NCBI RefSeq assembly: GCF_000717715.1
Contig: NZ_JOAI01000057.1
Span: 1-36,864 of the forward strand
Direction of reading: 5' to 3'
DNA length: 36,864 nt
DNA from: Streptomyces sp. NRRL B-24484
GTDB taxonomy: Bacteria > Actinomycetota > Actinomycetes > Streptomycetales > Streptomycetaceae
The notes under the pieces are model-generated. The model was not told the DNA's origin. It saw only the letters and a program-made list of their open reading frames with translations, and did no database searches. Below are positions 26,159-33,531 of the stretch, piece after piece. Positions within the stretch are counted from its first letter, which is position 1. Each line of letters starts with the position of its first letter. The position numbers and the translations under genes are program-made.

Positions 26159-26178
26159 CGGCGGGAACCGTCCCGCCG
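26159..26178. terminator. 8-bp-stem hairpin between two hydrolase genes
   Basis: CGGCGGGA (26159-26166) pairs with TCCCGCCG (26171-26178) around ACCG. It lies 95 nt after the stop of the upstream fused hydrolase gene and 28 nt before the start of the next minus-strand gene. It could terminate the former or fold in the leader of the latter. Confidence 0.4.
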
Positions 26179-26272
26179 GAAGAACCAGCAGACCAAGCCC
26201 CGCCCGCCCGCGTCCAACAACCGTCCGTTCCCGCCGACAACCGCCCGCCCCCCGCAGACCGCTGAGGGTCGC

Positions 26273-27778
26273 TCAGGCGCGCAGGTGGGCGAGGACGGAC
26301 CGCATCGCCCGCTCCACCGCCCGCCGCGACGGCTCGCCGGGCTCGGCGGTGTCGAAGCCGTGCGGCCCGTCGGGCAGGTCGACGACCTCGACGGCGGCCC
26401 CGCACACCCCGGCCGCGTCCAGGAACTCCGCGACACCGGCGGCGATCGCGGGGTTCTCCCGGCCGACCCGGGTCAGCACGACGGGCAGCCGGCCGGCCGC
26501 GCGGACCGCCTCCACGGGACGGAAGCGGGGGTTGACCGGGCCCCAGGCCGGCAGCGGCGCGAGGACGGGGTAGCTCGCCGCCACGCACCGCAGCCACGGC
26601 CCCGGTGCGGCGAGTGCGTCCGCGAGCAGCAGTCCGCCGCCGGAGAAGCACCACAGGGCGATGCGGTCCGGGTCGACCCGCGGATCGGCGCGCAGCAGGT
26701 CGACGGCGGCCGCGAGGTCCCCGGCCGCCCGCGGGTAGTCCGCGAAGTCGTGCAGCCGGTGGTCGACCACCGCGCCGACCGCGCCCAGCTCGGCGGCGTA
26801 CCGGGCGTGGCCGACCAGCCCTGGCCAGTCCCGCGGTGTCGGCTGGGCCCCCGCCGGAACCGGGCCGCCGTGGACGAACAGCACCGCGGGCCGCGGATCC
26901 CGGCGGTCGGCGCCGTCGGGGAGGTACAGGTCGACCCGGCCGACGCGCTCGCGGACCCGCTCCGGCACCTCCAGCACGAAGGGCCGCAGATGCGGCGGCA
27001 CGCCGGAGCCCGGAGCGATCCGGCGGCCCTCCCCGGCGGCGGCCTGCCGCAGCACCTCGGCCAGTTCGCCGGGGCAGGAGAGCATCGGCCAGTGCCCGGT
27101 GGCGAGTTCGAAGAAGCGCACCGCCGGGTCGGTGAGCTTCCGGGAGACCGGGTCGTCGCCGGAGGCCACCACCCGGAGCATGGCGATCGTCATGCCGCTG
27201 CCGGTGCACAGGATCCCGGTGGAGGGCAGCGCGGCCGCGGCACCCGAGAGCTTCAGCGGACGGGTGAGCGTCCCGACCGGCTGCGGGACGGCGCGGTCGG
27301 TGAGCCGGGTCAGCGCCTCGTCCGTCAGACCCGCGGTGCTGCCCCAGCGCCGCCACCCGTCCGCCGTCGGCGGGGGCACCGGGCCGGTGCCCGGGTCCAC
27401 GGCGAGCAGCCGCGCCCGGACGTCCGGGTCCGGTACCGACTGCGCCGCCGTGTCGCCGTCCCCGGGCATGCCCGCGTCCAGGTGCACGATCCGGGCGACC
27501 CGCTCCGGACGCCGGTCGGCGGCGCCCAGCACCGGATGGATGCCGTAGCCGTGGCCGACCAGCACCACCTCCGGTGCGGCCAGGCCGTCGACCACCCGCA
27601 GGACGTCCCCGACGTGCGTCTCCAGGTCCGTGCCGGGCGGCGCCGGCTCGGCCGACCCGGCCGTGCCCGTCAGCGTCACCGGATGCACCTCCGCCCCGGA
27701 GGCACGCAGCCGCTCCGCCGCCTCCGCCCAGATCCAGCCGCCCGTGAACCAGTCCGACACCAGGACGAACACCGCCAT
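26273..27778 (-). CDS. Fused double alpha/beta hydrolase, first domain lacking its nucleophile
   Basis: A 501-aa protein made of two alpha/beta hydrolase domains. ATG 27778 follows GGAGGCG. Domain 1 (about 1-265) is of the EstC/MEST type: FVLVSDWFTGGWIW at the N-terminus, a nucleophile elbow reading VGHGYG with Gly77 where Ser belongs, and an intact base region in ATGHWPMLSCP. Domain 2 (about 275-500) resembles dienelactone hydrolase or acyl-peptidase types: VLFVHGGPVPAG, elbow CFSGGG with S379, and base GPHGFD. Domain 1 therefore looks catalytically dead but still folded, perhaps a binding or dimer module. A MerR-type promoter drives it divergently from the regulator at 27866. Confidence 0.85.
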   Translation of the reverse strand: MAVFVLVSDWFTGGWIWAEAAERLRASGAEVHPVTLTGTAGSAEPAPPGTDLETHVGDVLRVVDGLAAPEVVLVGHGYGIHPVLGAADRRPERVARIVHLDAGMPGDGDTAAQSVPDPDVRARLLAVDPGTGPVPPPTADGWRRWGSTAGLTDEALTRLTDRAVPQPVGTLTRPLKLSGAAAALPSTGILCTGSGMTIAMLRVVASGDDPVSRKLTDPAVRFFELATGHWPMLSCPGELAEVLRQAAAGEGRRIAPGSGVPPHLRPFVLEVPERVRERVGRVDLYLPDGADRRDPRPAVLFVHGGPVPAGAQPTPRDWPGLVGHARYAAELGAVGAVVDHRLHDFADYPRAAGDLAAAVDLLRADPRVDPDRIALWCFSGGGLLLADALAAPGPWLRCVAASYPVLAPLPAWGPVNPRFRPVEAVRAAGRLPVVLTRVGRENPAIAAGVAEFLDAAGVCGAAVEVVDLPDGPHGFDTAEPGEPSRRAVERAMRSVLAHLRA

Positions 27779-27831
27779 CGTCGCCTCCACGCCCGTGCCG
27801 GCGGCCCGGTCGGCCGCCGACGTGTGCCGGT

Positions 27832-27862
27832 ACGGTAGGAACTCCCCCTGAGGGAGGTTCAA
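27832..27862 (-). promoter_or_regulatory. MerR-type promoter with 19-bp spacer and internal dyad
   Basis: On the minus strand, -35 TTGAAC (27862-27857), a 19-bp spacer and -10 TACCGT (27837-27832). The spacer contains CTCCC and GGGAG arms separated by 5 bp, centred between the boxes. Overlong 19-bp spacers with a central dyad are the hallmark of promoters activated by MerR-family DNA distortion. It points at the fused hydrolase gene; the MerR-like regulator is encoded on the other side. Confidence 0.75.
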
Positions 27863-27865
27863 GTC

Positions 27866-28837
27866 GTGGCCCTGGACGACCTGTGGAGCATCGGGGAACT
27901 CGCCGGGCGGGCCCGCGTGACGGTGAAGACCGTCCGCTTCTACTCCGACCGCGGCCTGCTGCCCGAAGCCGCCCGCAGCACCGGCGGCCACCGCAGGTAC
28001 GGGCCTGAGGCGCTCGACCGGTTGCGGCTGATCCGCTCGCTGCGCGCCCTCGACCTGCCCGTCCCCGAGATCGACCGCGTCCTGCGCCGGCAGGACGACG
28101 GGGCCGACGGGGACGACGGGGCCGACGCGCTGGAGGACGCCGTCGCCCGGCAGTTGGCGGAGCTCGGCACCCGCCTCGCCGCGCTGCGCTGGCGGGAGGC
28201 CGCCCTGCACCTGCTGCGCGACTGCACCGCCGAGGAGCGCACCGAACGGCTGCGGCTGATCGGGGCGGTCGCCACCCCGCCCGACACCACCGCCCTGGCC
28301 CGGTACTGGCGGCGGGTGCTGCCCGTCGGGCTGTCCCCCCGGCAGACCCGGTGGATCGTCGACGCGGCGGTGCCGCAGCCGCCCGCCGAGCCGCGGCCGG
28401 CCCAGGTGCTGGCCTTCGCCCGGCTGCACGCCCTCGCCACCATGCCCTGCCCCGCCGGCGGCAGCGACGCGCCGCCCCCACCGGCCGACGCCCGCAGCTA
28501 CCGCCCGACGGTGCTCTACGACGGCCTCGGCGAGGCGTACGAGCTGGCCGCCCCCGCGCTCCTCGCCGGGGGTGCACCGCAGCCGGGCGAGGCGCTCGAC
28601 TGCTTCGTCGCCGCCTACGCGGGCGCCCACGGAGACCGGGACACCCCGCACTTCCGCCGCCTGCTCGTCCACCGCCTCGACGCCCTCGCCCACCCGGTGA
28701 TGGACCGCTACTGGCAGCTCGCCGGCGAACTCGCCGACCCGTCCACCCCCACCCTCGGCGCCGCCCACGACTGGCTCCGCGCCGCCCTGGCCGCCGACCC
28801 GGCCCGAACCGCCGGGCCGGACACCGCGCTACGCTGA
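27866..28837 (+). CDS. MerR-family transcriptional regulator with long effector domain
   Basis: A 323-aa regulator. The GTG follows AGGGAGG. The N-terminal MerR winged helix is clear: WSIGELAGRARVTVKTVRFYSDRGLLP, HRRYGPEALDRLRLIRSLRALDLPVPEIDRVL (residues 7-75), followed by a coiled helix. An Asp/Gly linker near residue 83 is encoded by an 18-bp repeat. The roughly 180-residue C-terminal part (from TDTTALARYW-like sequence) is an all-helical domain of unknown ligand, much longer than in metal-sensing MerR proteins. It is divergent from the fused hydrolase and separated by a textbook MerR promoter, so it very likely activates that gene. Confidence 0.9.
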   Translation: MALDDLWSIGELAGRARVTVKTVRFYSDRGLLPEAARSTGGHRRYGPEALDRLRLIRSLRALDLPVPEIDRVLRRQDDGADGDDGADALEDAVARQLAELGTRLAALRWREAALHLLRDCTAEERTERLRLIGAVATPPDTTALARYWRRVLPVGLSPRQTRWIVDAAVPQPPAEPRPAQVLAFARLHALATMPCPAGGSDAPPPPADARSYRPTVLYDGLGEAYELAAPALLAGGAPQPGEALDCFVAAYAGAHGDRDTPHFRRLLVHRLDALAHPVMDRYWQLAGELADPSTPTLGAAHDWLRAALAADPARTAGPDTALR

Positions 28838-28955
28838 CCCCACCCCGTGGCCGCCACGCGGGCGCCCCGCTCCCTCGACGATCCGTCAGGTCTCCGAGCG
28901 CCGCCCGACGTCCCCGCCCGGGGCCCACCCCTCCCGAGCGAAATGCGGTGCCGCC

Positions 28956-29450
28956 GTGCGCGCTTCCCTGTTCACGATCGACCTGCCCGGACCCGGCCGG
29001 CTCAGCACCATGGCCCGTCCCCGTGGCCACGACTGGCTGCCGGACGAGATGGCCGCGCTGGCCGCCGCCGGTGCGGACGTCCTGGTCTGCGCCCTCACCG
29101 CGGACGAACTCGACGAACTCGGCCTCACCGCCGAGCCCGCCCTCGCGGCCGCCGCCGGACTGGAGTACGTCGCCCTCCCGGTCCCCGACCGGACGGTCCC
29201 CGACCCGGCCGCCGTGCTTCCCGCCCTCCACCGCCTGACCTCCCGACTCCACCGGGGCGCCCACGTGGTGACGCACTGCCGGGCCGGCATCGGCCGCGCC
29301 TCCCTGCTCGCCGTCTCCCTCCTCGTCCTCGGCGGCACCCCACCCGACACCGCCTGGACCGCCCTCGAACAGGCCCGCGGCCTCACCGTCCCCGACACCC
29401 CCGCCCAGCGGGCGTGGCCCGCGGGCCTGCTGCTCCCGCTCCCGGACTGA
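28956..29450 (+). CDS. Small protein-tyrosine/dual-specificity phosphatase-like protein
   Basis: A 164-aa phosphatase of the cysteine-based PTP superfamily. The P-loop is HCRAGIGRAS with nucleophile C108 and R114; a candidate general acid is the Asp of PVPDRTVPD near residue 76. The substrate could be phosphotyrosine or a phosphorylated small molecule. The GTG start has only a weak upstream purine stretch (GAGCGAAAT), so the start is less certain than the frame. It follows the MerR gene by 118 bp with no shared function evident. Confidence 0.85.
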   Translation: MRASLFTIDLPGPGRLSTMARPRGHDWLPDEMAALAAAGADVLVCALTADELDELGLTAEPALAAAAGLEYVALPVPDRTVPDPAAVLPALHRLTSRLHRGAHVVTHCRAGIGRASLLAVSLLVLGGTPPDTAWTALEQARGLTVPDTPAQRAWPAGLLLPLPD

Positions 29451-29558
29451 CCGGCCGGCACCCCGGCGGCCCGACATGCCGCGTTCGGCGCAGGGTCGGG
29501 GGCCGGGGGCCGGGGCCGCGGGAGACTGGTGTGGTCGAGCGAGACGGAGGGCCGAGCC

Positions 29559-30368
29559 GTGAGCGGTGCCGCGCAGTTCCACGCCTGGGACGTCCGGGAG
29601 TCGGGGCCGGCCGACGCCCCGCACCGGGTGCTGCTGCTGCCCGGCGGCCTGTGCAGCACGGCCTTCTACGAGGACCTGATGGCCGCCGAGCCGCTCGCCG
29701 GGGCGCCCGTCCGGCTGGTGGCGGTGACCGTCCCGGGTCATGCCGGGACGGTCGCGCCGCGCGACGTCTCGATGGAGAACTACGCGGCGATCACCGCCGC
29801 CTTCGCCGCCGAGCACCGCTGCACGGCCGTGGTCGGCCACAGCGTCGGCGCCAACATCGCGCTGGAGATGGTCGGCGGCGGGCACTTCGCCGGGCCGGTG
29901 GTGCTGCTCTCGCCGACCTTCTCGCGGCCGGACGAGTCCACGGCGCTCGCGGTCGCGACCAGGCTCGGCCGGGTGCCGGGCCTCGGTGCGGCGGTCTGGC
30001 CGGCGATGCTGCGGCTGGTCCCCAAGGCGCTGGCGGACAGCATCCCGGAGCCGCGGCGGGCGCCGCTGCTCGCCGACCTGAAGAGGAACTCGGCGGCCTT
30101 CTGCCGCCGGGCGATGACCGAGTACTTCGCCTACCTGGACCGGCACGGCTCGCTCGTCCCGCGGCTGTGCGGGGCGGGCGTCCCGGCGTGGGTGGTGCGC
30201 GGCGACCGGGACGAGGTCGGGCTCACCGACGAGGAGCGCGCCGCACTGGAGGCCTGCCCCTCCGTCACCCTGGAGACGGTCGCGGACAGCGGCCACCTGG
30301 TGATGGTGGAACAGCCTGCGGCGGTGGCCCGCCTGATCGCCGACGCCGTCCTCGGCCCGGACCGCTGA
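29559..30368 (+). CDS. Alpha/beta fold hydrolase
   Basis: A 269-aa single-domain hydrolase. GTG 29559 follows CGGAGGG. The oxyanion region is LLLPGGLCSTAFYEDL, the nucleophile elbow VVGHSVGANIA with S95, the acid in VVRGDRDEVG near residue 220 and the base in VADSGHLVMVEQP near residue 246. All triad residues are present. The helical lid lies between residues 120 and 190. Specificity is unknown; relatives are esterases, lipases or epoxide hydrolases. It converges on the oxidoreductase gene, the stops lying 9 bp apart inside a short inverted repeat. Confidence 0.88.
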   Translation: MSGAAQFHAWDVRESGPADAPHRVLLLPGGLCSTAFYEDLMAAEPLAGAPVRLVAVTVPGHAGTVAPRDVSMENYAAITAAFAAEHRCTAVVGHSVGANIALEMVGGGHFAGPVVLLSPTFSRPDESTALAVATRLGRVPGLGAAVWPAMLRLVPKALADSIPEPRRAPLLADLKRNSAAFCRRAMTEYFAYLDRHGSLVPRLCGAGVPAWVVRGDRDEVGLTDEERAALEACPSVTLETVADSGHLVMVEQPAAVARLIADAVLGPDR

Positions 30369-30380
30369 CGGCCGCCGTCA
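30366..30380. terminator. Short hairpin spanning two converging stop codons
   Basis: TGACGG (30366-30371) and CCGTCA (30375-30380) pair around CCG. The left arm contains the TGA of the plus-strand hydrolase and the right arm the complement of the minus-strand oxidoreductase stop. It may act as a weak bidirectional terminator. Confidence 0.4.
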
Positions 30381-31346
30381 CACCGTGAGCACCACCTTGC
30401 CGCGGGCGTGTCCGGTGTGGACGTGCCGTACCGCGTCCGCCGCCCGCTCCAGCGGGTATCCGCGGTCGAGGACGGGCGCCAGCCGGCCCTGCTCGACGGC
30501 CTCGGCCAGGTGCCGCAGGTCCGCCGTCCGGGTCTGCGCGACCAGCGTCCGCAGCCGCTGCCCGACGAAGGGCGAGAGCGCGAGCGCCCGCAGCTGCCGG
30601 TCGAGGCCCTGCAGCCAGCCGCTGCCGCCCTCACCGCCCACGATGACCAGGGTGCCGCGCGGGGTGAGGGCCTGCCGCAGCAGCGAGAGCGGCCGGTTGC
30701 CCGCGGTGTCGAGGACGAGGTCGTAGCGGTGCCCGCCCTCGGTGATCTCCTCGCGGGTGTAGTCGAGGACCCGGTCGGCGCCGAGGGAGCGGACGAGTTC
30801 GGTCTTGGCGGTGCTGCACACCCCGGTGACCTCCGCACCGAGCAGCCTGGCGATCTGCACGGCGAACGAGCCGACGCCGCCGGCCGCGCCGATCACCAGG
30901 ACGCGCTGCCCGGCCCGGAGCCCGCCGGTGTCGCGCAGGGCCTGCAGGGCGGTGCAGCCGGAGATCGGCAGGGCCGCGGCCTGTTCGAAGCCGAGCCCGG
31001 CGGGCTTGGCCGCGAGCCGTTCCGGCCTGGCGACGGCGTACTCGGCGAACGCTCCCTCGCAGACGCCGAACACCTCGTCACCGGGCCGGAGGGTGCTGAC
31101 GTTCGCGCCGACCTCCTCGACCACCCCGGCGGCGTCCAGCCCGCGGACGGGGTTGCGCGGGGTGCGCAGCCCGGACGCCAGCCGCACGGGGTGGGGGAGA
31201 CCCGCCATCAGGTGCCAGACGCCCGGATCGACCCCGGCCGCGTGCACCCGGACGAGGACCTCGTCCGCCCCCGGCCGCGGCCGCTCGATCTCCCTGACCT
31301 GCAGCACCTCGGCCTCGCCGTACCTGTCCTGCACCACGGCCTTCAC
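30378..31346 (-). CDS. Zinc-free MDR oxidoreductase (quinone-oxidoreductase-like)
   Basis: A 322-aa NAD(P)H-dependent medium-chain dehydrogenase/reductase. GTG 31346 overlaps the stop of the upstream regulator by GTGA and follows GGGGGAGG. The catalytic N-terminal domain (VLVRVHAAGVDPGVWHLMAG, GLDAAGVVEEVG, GDEVFGVCEGAFAEYAV) lacks the cysteine/histidine ligands of zinc alcohol dehydrogenases. The Rossmann motif is VLVIGAAGGVGSFAVQIA near residue 150. Members reduce quinones or enones. It is the last gene of a three-gene operon behind a membrane protein and a mini-XRE regulator, so its expression is probably tied to that regulator. Confidence 0.9.
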   Translation of the reverse strand: MKAVVQDRYGEAEVLQVREIERPRPGADEVLVRVHAAGVDPGVWHLMAGLPHPVRLASGLRTPRNPVRGLDAAGVVEEVGANVSTLRPGDEVFGVCEGAFAEYAVARPERLAAKPAGLGFEQAAALPISGCTALQALRDTGGLRAGQRVLVIGAAGGVGSFAVQIARLLGAEVTGVCSTAKTELVRSLGADRVLDYTREEITEGGHRYDLVLDTAGNRPLSLLRQALTPRGTLVIVGGEGGSGWLQGLDRQLRALALSPFVGQRLRTLVAQTRTADLRHLAEAVEQGRLAPVLDRGYPLERAADAVRHVHTGHARGKVVLTV

Positions 31347-31573
31347 TCTGCCTCCCCCTCGGTTTCCGGGTACTGGAAGACGTCGTCGAGTGCGACGCCG
31401 AACACCCGGGCGATCTGGAACGCCATCTCCAGCGAGGGCGAGTACCGGCCCTGCTCGATGGCGATGACGGTCTGTCGGGTCACGCCGATCCGCTCGGCCA
31501 GCGCCGCCTGGGTCATCTCCCCGTGGGCGAACCGGAGCGCGCGGATGCTGTTGGTGACCTTGGTCGGCTTCAC
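31343..31573 (-). CDS. Small XRE-family regulator (YozG-like)
   Basis: A 76-aa protein that is almost entirely a Cro/C1 helix-turn-helix: NSIRALRFAHGEMTQAALAERIGVTRQTVIAIEQGRYSPSLEMAFQIARVFGVALDDVFQYPE. Single-domain regulators of this YozG-like type are often paired with a small membrane protein. GTG 31573 overlaps the upstream stop by GTGA; the preceding GTG 31576 is less likely. It probably controls its own operon, whose promoter at 32005-32033 carries an 11-bp palindrome next to the -35 box. Confidence 0.92.
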   Translation of the reverse strand: MKPTKVTNSIRALRFAHGEMTQAALAERIGVTRQTVIAIEQGRYSPSLEMAFQIARVFGVALDDVFQYPETEGEAE

Positions 31574-31998
31574 CACGGGCCGAATCCCCGCCGGTAGGCG
31601 TCGATCTTCGCGGCCGAGCCGAACAGGGCCGAGAGGACGAAAGCCAGGTAGGCCGCGTTGGCGATCCAGAAGTGGTCGGCCCGGGCCATGGCCAGGACGA
31701 GCACGGCCACCCCGCCGATCGCCAGGAAGGACTGGCCGACGTGGTCGCCGAACCGGTGGATCTCGCGGTCCCGCTGGTCCTTCTGCCGGCCGCCCTCCTT
31801 CGCGGCGATCGAGACCGCGATGTGCAGGACGACCGAGGCCGCGATCGCGAGGCCGACGCTCCAGAGCAGGGCCGCCCGGTACGGCGCGGCGGTGAGCGGC
31901 CCGGAGCCGGCGCCACCGAGGACGGTGGCCACGTACGCGGCATAGCTGCAGAGCGTGACCAGGAGCATGATCCAGGCCCGCTTCTCTTCGACTGCCAT
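31570..31998 (-). CDS. Four-segment small membrane protein, first gene of an XRE operon
   Basis: A 142-aa protein with four hydrophobic segments: IMLLVTLCSYAAYVATVLGG, ALLWSVGLAIAASVVLHIAVSI, GQSFLAIGGVAVLVLAMA and FWIANAAYLAFVLSALFG. Between the second and third lies a charged loop, AAKEGGRQKDQRDREIHRFGDHVG. This resembles DUF2178-type proteins that accompany mini-XRE regulators; the role is unknown. ATG 31998 is chosen because a near-consensus promoter puts the transcription start on it; an upstream ATG at 32025 lies inside that promoter. The stop overlaps the XRE start. Confidence 0.85.
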   Translation of the reverse strand: MAVEEKRAWIMLLVTLCSYAAYVATVLGGAGSGPLTAAPYRAALLWSVGLAIAASVVLHIAVSIAAKEGGRQKDQRDREIHRFGDHVGQSFLAIGGVAVLVLAMARADHFWIANAAYLAFVLSALFGSAAKIDAYRRGFGPW

Positions 31999-32004
31999 GT
32001 CAGC

Positions 32005-32042
32005 AAGGTAAAACAGACCGGACATCGTGTCAAAGATTCTTT
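32005..32042 (-). promoter_or_regulatory. Leaderless promoter with 11-bp palindrome, XRE operon
   Basis: On the minus strand TTGACA (32033-32028), 17-bp spacer, TACCTT (32010-32005), then 6 nt to the ATG at 31998. This is the best promoter in the window and implies a leaderless mRNA. AAAGA-T-TCTTT (32032-32042 on the plus strand) is a palindrome touching the -35 box, a good place for the mini-XRE repressor. Confidence 0.75.
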
Positions 32043-32177
32043 ACCTCGCCGAGCCCCGTCGGAGCCGCGCCGGAACCGCGCCGGAGCCGGCGCACACGCT
32101 CCCGCCGGACGAGTGAAGCCGCAGCCCCGCCCGGCGGGCCGACGCCGGGCCCGCCGCCGGCCCGCGCATCATCGGGC

Positions 32178-32912
32178 ATGGGCACCCCCGTACCGCGCCG
32201 GCCCCGCCCGCACCCGCTGCGGCCACCCGAACTCCTCGACCCCGCCGGGCTGGTGGACCCGGCCGACCCGGTCGACCTGAGTCGGCCGGTCTGGTACGCC
32301 GCGTACGGCTCCAACATGCGCCGGTCCCGGCTGCACGCCTACCTCGCGGGCGGCAGCCCGCCCGGCGCCACCCGCCGCTACCCCGGCTGCCGCGACCCGC
32401 GCCCGCCCGCGGCGGACCTGCCGCTGCTGCTGCCCGGCCGGCTCTACTTCGCCCGGAAGTCCCTGGTCTGGGGCGGCGGCATGGCCTTCCTCGACGCCCG
32501 GGACGACGGCGAACTGCCCGCCCGCGGCTACCTGCTGACCCTGGACCAACTGCTCGACATCGCCGCCCAGGAGATGCACCGCACCCCCCGCGCGTCGACC
32601 GCACCGGGCCTGGCGGCCGCCCTCCGCGACGGCCGCTCCACCCTCGGCCCGGGCCGCTACGAGACCCTGGTCTGCCCGGGTACCCTCGACGGCCACCCCG
32701 TGGTCACCTTCACCGCCGCCGGACGCAGCAGCGAGGCGCCGCTCAGCCACCCCTCGGCCGGCTACCTGCGCCACCTCGCCGCCGGCCTCGCCGAGTCCCA
32801 CGGCTGGCCCGCCCGGCGTGCCGCCGCCTACCTCAGCACCCGCCCCGGCGCCGCCGGCCGCTGGACCCCGGACTCCCTGCTCGCCGCCCTCCGGGCCCGT
32901 TCGGAGCCGTGA
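32178..32912 (+). CDS. Gamma-glutamylcyclotransferase-like protein
   Basis: A 244-aa protein of the GGCT/BtrG superfamily, sometimes listed as histone deacetylase in actinomycete genomes. The substrate loop is WYAAYGSNMRRSRLHAYL near residues 38-55, followed by PGRLYFARKSLVWGGGMAFLD near residue 91. The GGCT catalytic glutamate is not obvious; E133 in AAQEMHR is a candidate. The fold supports amide or gamma-glutamyl chemistry, but the reaction is unproven. ATG 32178 has no Shine-Dalgarno and is 5 nt after CATCAT (32167-32172), so it may be leaderless. Confidence 0.75.
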   Translation: MGTPVPRRPRPHPLRPPELLDPAGLVDPADPVDLSRPVWYAAYGSNMRRSRLHAYLAGGSPPGATRRYPGCRDPRPPAADLPLLLPGRLYFARKSLVWGGGMAFLDARDDGELPARGYLLTLDQLLDIAAQEMHRTPRASTAPGLAAALRDGRSTLGPGRYETLVCPGTLDGHPVVTFTAAGRSSEAPLSHPSAGYLRHLAAGLAESHGWPARRAAAYLSTRPGAAGRWTPDSLLAALRARSEP

Positions 32913-32939
32913 CAATCCGGTTGCCCGGCCGAGGAGACT
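32909..32939 (+). promoter_or_regulatory. Candidate leaderless promoter of the YrhB/Imm35 gene
   Basis: GTGACA (32909-32914), a 19-bp spacer and GAGACT (32934-32939), then 6 nt to the GTG at 32946. The boxes are imperfect. GAGGAG at 32931-32936 could instead be a Shine-Dalgarno at slightly long spacing. Confidence 0.35.
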
Positions 32940-32945
32940 GGAACG

Positions 32946-33491
32946 GTGATCACCGAGGAGCGTGCGGTCGAACTGGTGGAGGCCCGACTGGCCCGCGACC
33001 GGCTGACCGAGAAGTGGATGGCGCGGCTGCCCGAGTTCGCCGTGCACCGGGTCGAGGAACACGGCGTTGGCTGGCTGGTCTTCTGCCAGTCGGTGACGTG
33101 GCTGCTCACCCGGAACGTGCGCGACAGCTTCCCGAGCGGGCCGTACCTGGTGGACCGGCGGGACGGCAGCCTGCACTTCGTCCGCACCACCTGCCTGGAC
33201 GACGACTGGCAGACGTTCTACCGCCGCGAGGTCCTGGGCGGGACGGACGACGACCCGGTGGTGATCGAGATCCGCGACCTGGCGCGGACCGCGGGCCCGG
33301 TCGCGGCGATGCAGCAACTGCGCCGCCTCTTCCCGCAGCTGGTCGTCGCCGAGGCCAAGGCCTATGTGACGGCAGTGGCCCAGGGCGTCCGGCCGTCGGA
33401 GGACCTGGTGCAGGCGACCCGGCCGGGCGACACGTGGCTGCGCACCGACATCCTCCGCGTCACCGGCCCGGCCGGACAGCCCCTCGACTGA
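32946..33491 (+). CDS. YrhB/Imm35 domain protein
   Basis: A 181-aa soluble protein. Residues 1-80 match the YrhB (immunity protein 35) domain: ITEERAVELVEARLARD, VHRVEEHGVGWLVFCQSVTW and GPYLVDRRDGSLHFVRTT. The second half (about 80-180) contains a helical IRDLARTAGPVAAMQQLRRLFPQLVVAEAKAYVTAVAQG, recalling the ribosomal-L7/L12-C-like repeats often fused here. YrhB-domain proteins are immunity factors of some polymorphic toxin loci, or chaperone-like in Escherichia coli. No toxin gene is adjacent, so immunity is only a possibility. Confidence 0.78.
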   Translation: MITEERAVELVEARLARDRLTEKWMARLPEFAVHRVEEHGVGWLVFCQSVTWLLTRNVRDSFPSGPYLVDRRDGSLHFVRTTCLDDDWQTFYRREVLGGTDDDPVVIEIRDLARTAGPVAAMQQLRRLFPQLVVAEAKAYVTAVAQGVRPSEDLVQATRPGDTWLRTDILRVTGPAGQPLD

Positions 33492-33531
33492 CGGCCGGCC
33501 GGCCGCTCCCCGACGGACGTACCCGCGGCCG

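Noticed and set aside
26127..30296. Very long open frame on the minus strand crossing several genes
   Set aside because: It runs antisense to, or out of frame with, well-supported genes and yields Arg/Gly/Pro-rich low-complexity protein, the usual artefact of extreme GC content. Only in-frame family motifs of other frames make sense.
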